From an uncultured Saprospiraceae bacterium (lineage in GTDB: Bacteria; Bacteroidota; Bacteroidia; Chitinophagales; Saprospiraceae), in NCBI GenBank assembly GCA_938003955.1, contig CALKXE010000199.1:1-59104 (forward strand): a stretch of DNA of 59,104 nucleotides, read 5' to 3'. A program made the position numbers and the translations under genes. The first letter of the stretch is position 1, and every line of letters starts with the position of its first letter. The notes beneath the pieces are model-generated. The model was not told where the DNA came from. It saw only the letters and a program-made list of their open reading frames with translations, and searched no databases. Below, one piece after another: positions 46,508 to 54,540 of this stretch.

Positions 46508-47617
46508 TTATTGATTTGAATATATCTTTTTTATAAGATCCCCATCTCTACCACTCTTTTTCCACGCCATAGTCATCTCTACCACCTTACTATAGTTAGA
46601 TAATCCGCCTGCAACACCATGAGATTTCAGATAGGTATCATAAACTACATCTCTTACCTTAGGCATAATGTCAGGATACTTATCCATTTCATCCATCACG
46701 GCTATCAGATCAGTCCTTACATTGGGACTAATGTCTCTCATTAGTTTCTTATATAACCTTGGAGAGCCTCTTCTTATATTATTGGCCATATATCTCCAAA
46801 TACTCATCGATGCAGAATACTGTATAAATGGATCATCAGAAGCCATACATGCCACGAATCCTGTAAAATTACATGTTCCTTCATCCGCTAGTCCGTATCC
46901 ATGGCTCATCTCATGCGCCATAGTAAATGGATATTGAACAGGATGAAGTCCTGCATCTATATGTCCTTCAAAAACAAATGGTATATAAACGCCAGCAGTG
47001 GAAATTCTTAATAGGATTCCTTTAGGATATAACTCTCTAACCCTTACCCTTCCTCCTGTTGGAATATCCCAATTAGACAGAATATTCTCTAAGTTATTAC
47101 GAATTTGTACTTCAAGATCATTTGGGACTTTTTCAAAAGTTAAAGGCAGAGTATCTTGACTAATTTCCTCCCTCAATTCTTGCAACTTATCTAAAAAGAA
47201 AACTGCTTCGTTGTACAGTTCGGTCGTATCTGCTTTCACTTTTGGTAAATCAAGTTGTTTGCTCAAGTTTGTCTGCTGATAATTGAATCCCCATAGAAAG
47301 TAGAAGAAAAAAATAACCGCTCCTACCAATGATAATATAGGAAGTATGATACTCCAAAGCTTTGCCGCCAATCCACTAGCAGATCTAAACCCCTTAAATT
47401 TCAAGAACTGGTATATAATCTGTACAACAACAAAGAATAAAATATAGACCATTGGAAATGGTATCCAACCTAGCGTGTAATCATATATTGATCGTATAAT
47501 TTGAAAAATACCTTTGAAATAAAATACTTCATAAAACGAAGGAAATATGCCAAATAACCAATTGAGCACAAGTGCTACAAGTCCTAATATAATCCAGATG
47601 TATTTTTTTAGCTTCAA
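46508..47617 (-). CDS. DUF3810 membrane protein with zinc-metallopeptidase motif
   Basis: 369 residues. Three N-terminal membrane segments up to about 110, then a domain with HEMSH at 235-239 and Glu246 in ADEGTCNF, the HExxH...E zinc site. The family is named only DUF3810, peptidase activity is likely but unproven. The active site faces the periplasm if the three spans are correct. Start appears to be TTG at 47615-47617 (KLKKYIWIILGLV); no ATG is near. Confidence 0.85.
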   Translation of the reverse strand: MKLKKYIWIILGLVALVLNWLFGIFPSFYEVFYFKGIFQIIRSIYDYTLGWIPFPMVYILFFVVVQIIYQFLKFKGFRSASGLAAKLWSIILPILSLVGAVIFFFYFLWGFNYQQTNLSKQLDLPKVKADTTELYNEAVFFLDKLQELREEISQDTLPLTFEKVPNDLEVQIRNNLENILSNWDIPTGGRVRVRELYPKGILLRISTAGVYIPFVFEGHIDAGLHPVQYPFTMAHEMSHGYGLADEGTCNFTGFVACMASDDPFIQYSASMSIWRYMANNIRRGSPRLYKKLMRDISPNVRTDLIAVMDEMDKYPDIMPKVRDVVYDTYLKSHGVAGGLSNYSKVVEMTMAWKKSGRDGDLIKKIYSNQ

Positions 47618-47825
47618 ACAATAGATTTACATGTGTTCTTACAAGCAGATATAACTCAATCGGTTACTTCTTTAGTATAAGATGCAAATATTATCAATTT
47701 AGATGCATTTCGCTAGACCTTTTCTATAAATATTAACCTTAATCTCAGAATACTATCATGCAAATAGAATCGCAGACTATTTATTCTTGATTCATCAATT
47801 TAGAATCAAATAATTACTGTTCTTA

Positions 47826-50003
47826 TTATTTGTTGATTAAGCAATTATCTCTTATGATTATTTTGGAACCTTGCAAAATTGAAATTGCTGGAATTAAATT
47901 AACTTCCTTTATATAACATTCATCTAAAATAACTTCAGCATTAACGCCATTCGTACAAATATCAGCACCAGGCAATATTGAAGTATTAGATTTAAAATCT
48001 ACGCTCTTAAGTGTAATTTTACCTTCTGCCAAGATTCCAGCTCCATGCTGCTCTGTTACAGTTACACCATCTGCATTACCAAACTTTATTTCAAAGCCCA
48101 CAATATTAGCGTCGGTTACAGTAGAAGCGACCTTTATTAAATTGAAACTTTGATTGCTATTGTTATTTTGACTGCCAATATCTCCTGATAGTATGGTCTT
48201 TAGCTGTGAAGGATCACTATGAGAAAGCAGTCCACCACAATGAGGAAATCCACCAATTAGTGTAACATTAGAATTTATAGAAAAGGATATGCTCTCGTCA
48301 TCTCCCAACGTTGGATAGTAAGTACCCTCAGAAACCAGTATAGTGTCCCCGGCTGCAGAGGCGGCGATAGCACTTGACAATTCAGTATATGCATCTGCCC
48401 AATTACTGCCATCATTATCACCTATTGCCGTTTTCCTTACATGTATATAAGGAGAAGCTGGCTCAGCCATGGTTATTACAGAATTAATAGATGGATTATT
48501 CAATATACTTTCAGCGCCTGACAGCCAATTAATTTTCACGTAATTCACTCCAGTTGCTACACCTAAACCAAAATGCGCAAATAGCTCATTACATCCACCT
48601 AAATCAGACCCAGCTCTCATTTCAAAATATTGAGATACACCATCATTCGTATTGACTTCTACTTTTGCTCCTATTCCGTTTGGTGCGCTTAATGTAGATT
48701 CTAGTGCTATTCTAAGATAATTATTGCTATTTACTACATCATTCCTAAATAGTCTTACTTCATCATTGTAGTTAATCATTAAAAGATCCAAGTCTCCATC
48801 TTTATCATAATCAGCATGCACTATTGTTCTTGTTCTAGCATCATCATCAAGACCTAGGGCCGGTGCAATATCTGTAAACGATCCATCCGCATTATTTTGA
48901 AAAAACTGAGATTCTTGATCAGGATCCCCTCCTCCATCTAAGGTTAGTGATCCTATAGCCACAGAAGCATCTTGCCAGCCATCGTTATCATAGTCTAAAA
49001 AACTGCAACCCCATGAAAAGTAGTTTCCTACTTGTATATCAAAACCAGCGGTATTATTTTCTTCAAAAACGCCACTATTATTTATAAAATATTTCAAAAG
49101 ACCAACATTACTATACAGAATATCAAAATCTCCATCTCTATCTGGATCACCAATTGCCAATCCCATACCATGCGCACAATCATCGCCTATGAGGCTAGGT
49201 GAAGATTCAGTCATCTGCCAATTACTTACAGGATGTGTTCCGCCTTCATTTTCGAATATTAGTGTACCATATAAAGGTGCTGGACCCAATGGACAATCAT
49301 TAATTACAATAAGATCTTGATCAAGATCACCATCAATATCTGACCATCCACCTATAAATCCAGGATTAACCAAAAGCGCTGTATTTAGCATTGATTGGGA
49401 CATATCAGTAAATGTCTCATTTCCATTATTGATAAAAAAGTAATCTTGAGTAGATCCGATACCCGTTGACATTATCCCCATATGATGGGCAATATATAGA
49501 TCTAAAAACCCATCATTATTATAATCACCAAAAGTCGCAGATGTGGACCTATTAGGCCCCATGATATCTAATCCTGCCGGAATTGTAATATCAGTGAATG
49601 TGCTATTCCCGTTGTTTTTGAAAAGTATATTGTTATCACTATTTGCTAAATACAAATCAATGAAACCATCATTGTTTATATCTCCTGCTACTGCACCTCC
49701 TCCATCATTCATTGCATCAGCAACACCCGTGGACACAGCGACATCAGAAAATGTTCCATCACCTAAGTTTCTAAATAATTTATTTGCACCGGAACGATTA
49801 GTTATATATAAATCTTGCCATCCATCATTGTCAAAATCAAACCATGCTGCACCCGTCCCTACGCCCATATCATAGCTATCAAGATGGCCTTGATGCACAA
49901 ATCCTACTCCTGAACTAACAGATACGTCTGTATAACCTTGAGAAAATAAATATGACGAAAAAAGGCATAGAATCACTGTAAAAAGGGGGAACCGGATGTA
50001 CAT
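47826..50003 (-). CDS. CRTAC1-type FG-GAP propeller fused to a beta-helix domain, no sorting tail
   Basis: 725 residues from ATG 50001-50003, whose signal peptide is MYIRFPLFTVILCLFSSYLFSQ; the frame stays open upstream to 50066. FG-GAP/VCBS repeats with calcium loops (DFDNDGWQDLY, DINNDGFIDLY, DYNNDGFLDLY) run to about 450, then ASPIC/UnbV (NGIGAKVEVNTNDGVSQYFE). From about 545 a parallel beta-helix starts (VRKTAIGDNDGSNWADAYTE, GDTILVSEGTYYP). The protein ends in the helix (RDNCLINK) without a T9SS tail, so it may be truncated. Extracellular adhesion or matrix binding is likely. Confidence 0.82.
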   Translation of the reverse strand: MYIRFPLFTVILCLFSSYLFSQGYTDVSVSSGVGFVHQGHLDSYDMGVGTGAAWFDFDNDGWQDLYITNRSGANKLFRNLGDGTFSDVAVSTGVADAMNDGGGAVAGDINNDGFIDLYLANSDNNILFKNNGNSTFTDITIPAGLDIMGPNRSTSATFGDYNNDGFLDLYIAHHMGIMSTGIGSTQDYFFINNGNETFTDMSQSMLNTALLVNPGFIGGWSDIDGDLDQDLIVINDCPLGPAPLYGTLIFENEGGTHPVSNWQMTESSPSLIGDDCAHGMGLAIGDPDRDGDFDILYSNVGLLKYFINNSGVFEENNTAGFDIQVGNYFSWGCSFLDYDNDGWQDASVAIGSLTLDGGGDPDQESQFFQNNADGSFTDIAPALGLDDDARTRTIVHADYDKDGDLDLLMINYNDEVRLFRNDVVNSNNYLRIALESTLSAPNGIGAKVEVNTNDGVSQYFEMRAGSDLGGCNELFAHFGLGVATGVNYVKINWLSGAESILNNPSINSVITMAEPASPYIHVRKTAIGDNDGSNWADAYTELSSAIAASAAGDTILVSEGTYYPTLGDDESISFSINSNVTLIGGFPHCGGLLSHSDPSQLKTILSGDIGSQNNNSNQSFNLIKVASTVTDANIVGFEIKFGNADGVTVTEQHGAGILAEGKITLKSVDFKSNTSILPGADICTNGVNAEVILDECYIKEVNLIPAISILQGSKIIIRDNCLINK

Positions 50004-50113
50004 ATACTCAAAGTTAGGATTAGTTAATTGTTTCCTAAAATTATCGAAAATATAACCAACCACCAAATAACGTGTTGCTTATTACATCTTATTCCAAATA
50101 CAACAAAAGCCTT

Positions 50114-52042
50114 TTACCCTAATTTTCCTACCCAAACTTCCCACTCTTCCATCTTAGCTCCGAGCTCACTCTGCATTTCTTGATATTTATCATTCTGCTC
50201 ATTGAATGTTGGATCTTTGTAGAATGATGGATCTGCCATCTTATCCTCTATAACCTTACTATCTTTCTCTAGTTTTTCCATATCTCTTTCTAGATATTGG
50301 ATTTTACGTTTGATCGATTTTTCCTCGTCTCGTGATAATTTAGGAATAGAAGATTTCTCTTCTTGTTTGGGTTTGTTTGGCTCGTTCTTCTTTTTAATTT
50401 CTGATTTCTGCATTTCAACTTGACGCATATCATCAAGTTTTCTCTTTTTCAGATAGTACTCTATATCTCCAAGATACTCGTTTAGTTTCTTGTCTTTGAA
50501 TTCTATTACTTTATCTGTCAATCCTTCTAAGAAGTCCCTGTCGTGAGAAACAACAATCAATGTACCTGTATACTCTTTCAATGCATTCTTTAGGATCTCT
50601 TTACTCTGGATATCTAAGTGATTGGTAGGCTCATCAAGAAGCAACACATTACAAGGATGCATAACTAAACTAGCCATTGCTAATCGCGCACGTTCTCCTC
50701 CAGAAAGTACAGACACCTTCTTGTCTACATCTTCGCCACTAAACATAAAACTACCCAAAATTGACCGGGCCCTAGATCGCATCTCTTTCGGAGCTTTCTC
50801 TTCCATGACTTGTAATACTGTCATTTTACTATCAATGAGCTCTGATTGGTTCTGTGCGTAATAAGATATCTGAAGATTGTGTCCAGGAATCACATCACCT
50901 GATGATGCATTGATATTACCTATCAGAATCTTAGCTAAAGTTGTCTTTCCTTGTCCATTTTGACCAACAAAAGCAACTCGATCTCCTCTTTCTATATCGA
51001 TTGATACATTTTCAAGTACTTGTTTAGGCCCATAAGATTTTGAGATATTCTTACCTTTCATTATCTCTCTACCACCTCTTGGTACTTCTGCAAACCGGAT
51101 GGACATATTATCGGTCGCTTCATCTACGATCTCGATACGCTCTACCTTATCCAATTGCTTTTTCATTGACTGAGCCATCTTAGTTTTAGTAGCCTTAGCC
51201 ATAAATCTATTGATGGTTTTCTCCTTTTGCGCCAATGCTTTTTGTTGGTTTTCGAAAGCATTAACTTGGATTTCTCTCATTGCAGCTTTCTCAACTATAT
51301 ATTTCTTGTATGTTCCTTTGAATTCATTCATCCGACCAAGTTCTATTTCTAGAATTCGATTGGTAACGTTATTTAGAAAGGTCGTATCGTGAGAAATTAA
51401 GATTACAATTCCTGAATAATTGATAAGATAATTCTCCAACCATATGATAGATTCTATATCAAGGTGATTGGTAGGCTCATCCAAAAGAAGTAAATCTGGT
51501 TGTCTCAACAGTAGCTTAGTCAACTCGATTCTCATTTTCCAACCACCACTCAGTTCGCTTACTTTCTTAGTAAACTCAAAGTCCTGGAATCCTAAACCTT
51601 TCAGAACTTTCACTGCGTTTGCCTCCAAGGTCGTAAGATCAAAATGCTCCATCTGAGAAGAAATATCGGATATACGCTCTATTAGCTGACCGTACTCTTT
51701 ACTTTCGTAATCTTCACGTGTAGCTATTTCATCATTGATTCTATCCAGCTCAGCATTGAGTTCATTTGCTTCTTCGAAACAACTCATTGTTTCTCCAATA
51801 ACAGTCATGTTCTCATCTAACTCAAACTCCTGTTTTAAATAACCAATAGTGGTATGAGAGGGCAGTTCAACCTTACCAGTATCTGGTCGGATGATATCGG
51901 CTATGATTTTGAGCAACGTAGATTTACCGGCTCCATTTCGACCGATAAGTCCAATTCTCTCTTTCTTCCCGATCATGAAACTGATGTTATCCATCAAAAT
52001 ACGATCTGCAAACTGTAGTGATATATCTCTTACGTAGTACAT
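50114..52042 (-). CDS. ABC-F family ATP-binding protein
   Basis: 642 residues, two ABC domains without membrane spans. Walker A GRNGAGKST (Lys40) and GQNGQGKTT (about 363-371), signatures LSGGWKMRIEL and LSGGERARLAM, Walker B LLLDEPTNHLD twice. Between them lies the linker with KAMREIQVNAFENQQK. C-terminal coiled coil (KSIKRKIQYLERDMEKLEKD). ABC-F proteins act on the ribosome's E-site in translation. No evidence of antibiotic resistance use. Closest to Uup/YdiF by the long coiled coil. Confidence 0.93.
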   Translation of the reverse strand: MYYVRDISLQFADRILMDNISFMIGKKERIGLIGRNGAGKSTLLKIIADIIRPDTGKVELPSHTTIGYLKQEFELDENMTVIGETMSCFEEANELNAELDRINDEIATREDYESKEYGQLIERISDISSQMEHFDLTTLEANAVKVLKGLGFQDFEFTKKVSELSGGWKMRIELTKLLLRQPDLLLLDEPTNHLDIESIIWLENYLINYSGIVILISHDTTFLNNVTNRILEIELGRMNEFKGTYKKYIVEKAAMREIQVNAFENQQKALAQKEKTINRFMAKATKTKMAQSMKKQLDKVERIEIVDEATDNMSIRFAEVPRGGREIMKGKNISKSYGPKQVLENVSIDIERGDRVAFVGQNGQGKTTLAKILIGNINASSGDVIPGHNLQISYYAQNQSELIDSKMTVLQVMEEKAPKEMRSRARSILGSFMFSGEDVDKKVSVLSGGERARLAMASLVMHPCNVLLLDEPTNHLDIQSKEILKNALKEYTGTLIVVSHDRDFLEGLTDKVIEFKDKKLNEYLGDIEYYLKKRKLDDMRQVEMQKSEIKKKNEPNKPKQEEKSSIPKLSRDEEKSIKRKIQYLERDMEKLEKDSKVIEDKMADPSFYKDPTFNEQNDKYQEMQSELGAKMEEWEVWVGKLG

Positions 52043-52165
52043 GAATTATAGCGTGATCCTTCCGCTTGGGATAGGATAATTTTTTAATTATTTAGAACAA
52101 AAGTTTCTTCACTTTACTTATTCTAAATGTTGACTTAATTGAAAATAAAACTTGGAATGAATAGA

Positions 52166-52645
52166 TTAATCTTTAGCAAGAAGTCCTTTTATATCAGCTG
52201 GAGAATACTCTACCGATTTAAGCACTTTCTTATCTGCTGTTCTGTATACAAGAAACTCTCCATCCTTAGGCTCAATAAACGATTCTGTTCCTTTCGTTTC
52301 TAGATAGTGTTTCTGAGTTGCTTCAGCTTCTGCCATTGTCTTACATGTTTTACTCATGTTTGATCTCTGTACCTCATCGAATAATGTTTTGAATTTATCA
52401 GCCATCCCAAACTCAAGTATCGCTCCACTCAATACATATTGAATATCGCAAAGTGCGTCCGCTACTTCTACCAAATCATTTGTAGCGATAGCTTCTTTCA
52501 ACTCATTTAATTCTTCCTGCAATAATGATACTCTAAGTTCACATCTCTTCTCATCCGGAATCACAGGTGTATCTAGCACAGGTAAACTGAATGTGTCATG
52601 GAACTTCGCAACATCATTCAATCCATTAGGCTCATTATACTTCAT
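52166..52645 (-). CDS. MazG-like nucleotide pyrophosphohydrolase
   Basis: 159 residues from ATG 52643-52645, chosen since relatives start MKYNEPNGLNDVAKFHDTF; an ATG at 52690 is possible. Metal-binding EExxE is in LQEELNELKEAI, and DALCDIQYVL is the ExxD-like half. The C-terminal part binds ligand. Hydrolyses nucleoside triphosphates to monophosphates, likely for nucleotide pool cleansing. Confidence 0.88.
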   Translation of the reverse strand: MKYNEPNGLNDVAKFHDTFSLPVLDTPVIPDEKRCELRVSLLQEELNELKEAIATNDLVEVADALCDIQYVLSGAILEFGMADKFKTLFDEVQRSNMSKTCKTMAEAEATQKHYLETKGTESFIEPKDGEFLVYRTADKKVLKSVEYSPADIKGLLAKD

Positions 52646-52751
52646 CTTGTTCTTTTTTGTCTTTTGTAAATGATTAAAACAAGCTTTCACCTATAATAAG
52701 TTTCAATCTCGAAACTTCGATAAATTAAGGACTCCTTTTTCTAATCGGGTG

Positions 52752-52759
52752 CAAAGGTA
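52752..52759 (-). promoter_or_regulatory. -7 element of the pyrophosphohydrolase gene
   Basis: TACCTTTG followed by C on the minus strand fits the Bacteroidota consensus and is identical to the ychF element. The leader would be about 100 bases. Confidence 0.5.
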
Positions 52760-53126
52760 CGCAATAGATACAATAAAAGTTAATATATAGTACAAGTGTC
52801 TGCACACCTATTTTTGTATGGTACGTTCTTGATTTATTCTTGCACGTATTCAACCCAATCTCGTTCTTTCCCTTACAATGAAAAGATGATCCGATACGGT
52901 TGTAAAATCTATACATGGTCATGATCATTGAGTTGAGCAATAGCGAAGATCGATGAGCATTTAATAGCAGAAACCATTTTACTAGCTGTATGACAGTTTC
53001 TTTGATTATGAAAAGTTTAATTTCAGCTAGAGTGTTCACAATAAACGGGTGTAAGAAACTCTATAATATGTCAGACATGTCAGTTTTGTTTAACAAGCAA
53101 TTTATACTCGCATTCATATTTCTTAT

Positions 53127-53134
53127 TACCTTTG
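53127..53134 (+). promoter_or_regulatory. -7 element of ychF
   Basis: TACCTTTG then CA, 51 bases before the ATG at 53185, fits TAnnTTTG. Confidence 0.5.
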
Positions 53135-53184
53135 CAGCGGTTTTAAATAAACCAATCAATATAAAACAATAAATACATCAATAT

Positions 53185-54282
53185 ATGGCACTTCAATGTG
53201 GTATCGTAGGACTTCCAAATGTAGGCAAGTCTACCCTATTTAATGCACTCACATCAGCTAAGGCATTGGCAGCAAATTATCCTTTCGCAACAAAGGATCC
53301 TAACTTGGGAATAATAACTGTACCGGATGCAAGGTTAGATGCATTGTCTGCGATAGTAAATCCTGAAAAAGTACAACCTACAACAGTAGAGATTGTTGAT
53401 ATCGCAGGATTGATCAAAGGAGCTAGTCAAGGGGAAGGATTGGGAAATCAGTTCTTAGCAAATATTAGAGAAGTAGATGCTATTCTGCATGTTGTAAGAT
53501 GTTTCGTAGATGATAACATTATACATGTTGATGGTAATGTAGATCCAATAAGAGACAAAGGTATCATTGATCTGGAACTGATCTTGAAGGATCTTGACAC
53601 TATGGATAAGAGAGTCGATAAGTTCAAAAAAAGTGCTAAAGGTGGTGACAAAGAGGAAGGACGAAAACTTGATTTTGCATTGGGATTACAAGCACACCTC
53701 GAAAGTGAGAAACCTGCGAGGAGTTTTGAAGTAGATGAAGGATTTGAAGAAGTATATAGAGATCTTTACCTTCTTACCGCTAAGCCAATACTATATGTAT
53801 GTAACGTAGATGAATCTAGCGTTATGTCTGGTAATGAAATGACTGAGAAATTCAAAGCACTGGTTGCTGATGAAGATGCTGAGGTAATCTTAATATCTGC
53901 AGGTATCGAAGCGGATATTGCAGAGCTAGAAACAAAAGAAGAAAGAATGGAGTTCGTTGAAGAAATGGGCTTATCGGAACCTGGTGTAAATCGTGTAATC
54001 GCTGCAAGTTACAAGTTACTTAACCTTATTACTTATTTCACTGCAGGTGTAAAAGAAGTAAGAGCTTGGACTATTGTAGAAGGATGGAAAGCACCACAAG
54101 CTGCTGGGGTTATTCATACTGATTTCGAAAAAGGATTTATCCGTGCTGAAGTAATCAAATATCAAGATTACGTAGATTTAGGATCAGAAGCTGCTGTAAA
54201 AGAAGCGGGTAAAATGGGTGTAGAAGGAAAAGAATATGTCGTTACTGATGGAGATATAATGCACTTTAGATTTAATGTATAA
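53185..54282 (+). CDS. ychF: Redox-regulated ATPase YchF (Obg-like)
   Basis: 365 residues, standard. Walker A GLPNVGKST (about 8-16), DIAGLIKGASQGEGLGNQFL (G3), and NVDE in place of the NKxD guanine motif, which gives the ATP preference. Central coiled coil and C-terminal TGS domain (VEGWKAPQAAGVIHTDFEKG). Interacts with ribosomes and stress responses. Own promoter, no operon partner. Confidence 0.97.
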   Translation: MALQCGIVGLPNVGKSTLFNALTSAKALAANYPFATKDPNLGIITVPDARLDALSAIVNPEKVQPTTVEIVDIAGLIKGASQGEGLGNQFLANIREVDAILHVVRCFVDDNIIHVDGNVDPIRDKGIIDLELILKDLDTMDKRVDKFKKSAKGGDKEEGRKLDFALGLQAHLESEKPARSFEVDEGFEEVYRDLYLLTAKPILYVCNVDESSVMSGNEMTEKFKALVADEDAEVILISAGIEADIAELETKEERMEFVEEMGLSEPGVNRVIAASYKLLNLITYFTAGVKEVRAWTIVEGWKAPQAAGVIHTDFEKGFIRAEVIKYQDYVDLGSEAAVKEAGKMGVEGKEYVVTDGDIMHFRFNV

Positions 54283-54300
54283 TTGATCAAAATGGCTTAA

Positions 54301-54346
54301 TTATGGTTGATTTCTACTCGAAATTCCAAGTAGAAATCAACCATAA
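54301..54346 (+). other. 18-bp perfect hairpin after ychF
   Basis: TTATGGTTGATTTCTACT (54301-54318) is the exact reverse complement of 54329-54346, loop of ten. It lies 18 bases after the stop. The T-run is absent, so it may act as a long-stem terminator or 3'-end stabiliser rather than a classical one. Confidence 0.7.
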
Positions 54347-54540
54347 ATATATAATCTCATTGCTTCTATTTTACCTTCAAAGTAATCTTTCACATGAAGG
54401 AAGAGTTACAATTTTTAATGATACTGACCTAAGTTAAAGCAATTAGTAAAAAGATCCTGATTTTTACCCCATCTCAATCTGACAGTGCATTCGCCAAAAT
54501 TTCTCCGGCCTTACTTAACAGAGTTATTTTTTTCCAATTT

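Larger units (their letters stand above)
52646..53184. other. 539-base intergenic region between the pyrophosphohydrolase and ychF
   Basis: Divergent regulatory space. Open stretches of 60-104 codons exist on both strands but show no protein-like pattern. Strong -7 elements face both ways (52752-52759 minus, 53127-53134 plus). The middle, about 52800-53100, holds nothing I can name; a small RNA is possible. Confidence 0.5.

Noticed and set aside
47787..47809. TTGATTC/GAATCAA hairpin after the CRTAC1 gene
   Set aside because: Short AT-rich stem without T-run; expected by chance in this composition.
52725..53039. 104-residue minus-strand frame in the ychF upstream region
   Set aside because: Random-looking composition; it contains the likely -7 element of the neighbouring gene and shows no domain or signal.
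52990..53172. 60-residue plus-strand frame just before ychF
   Set aside because: It covers the ychF -7 element and has no protein-like pattern.
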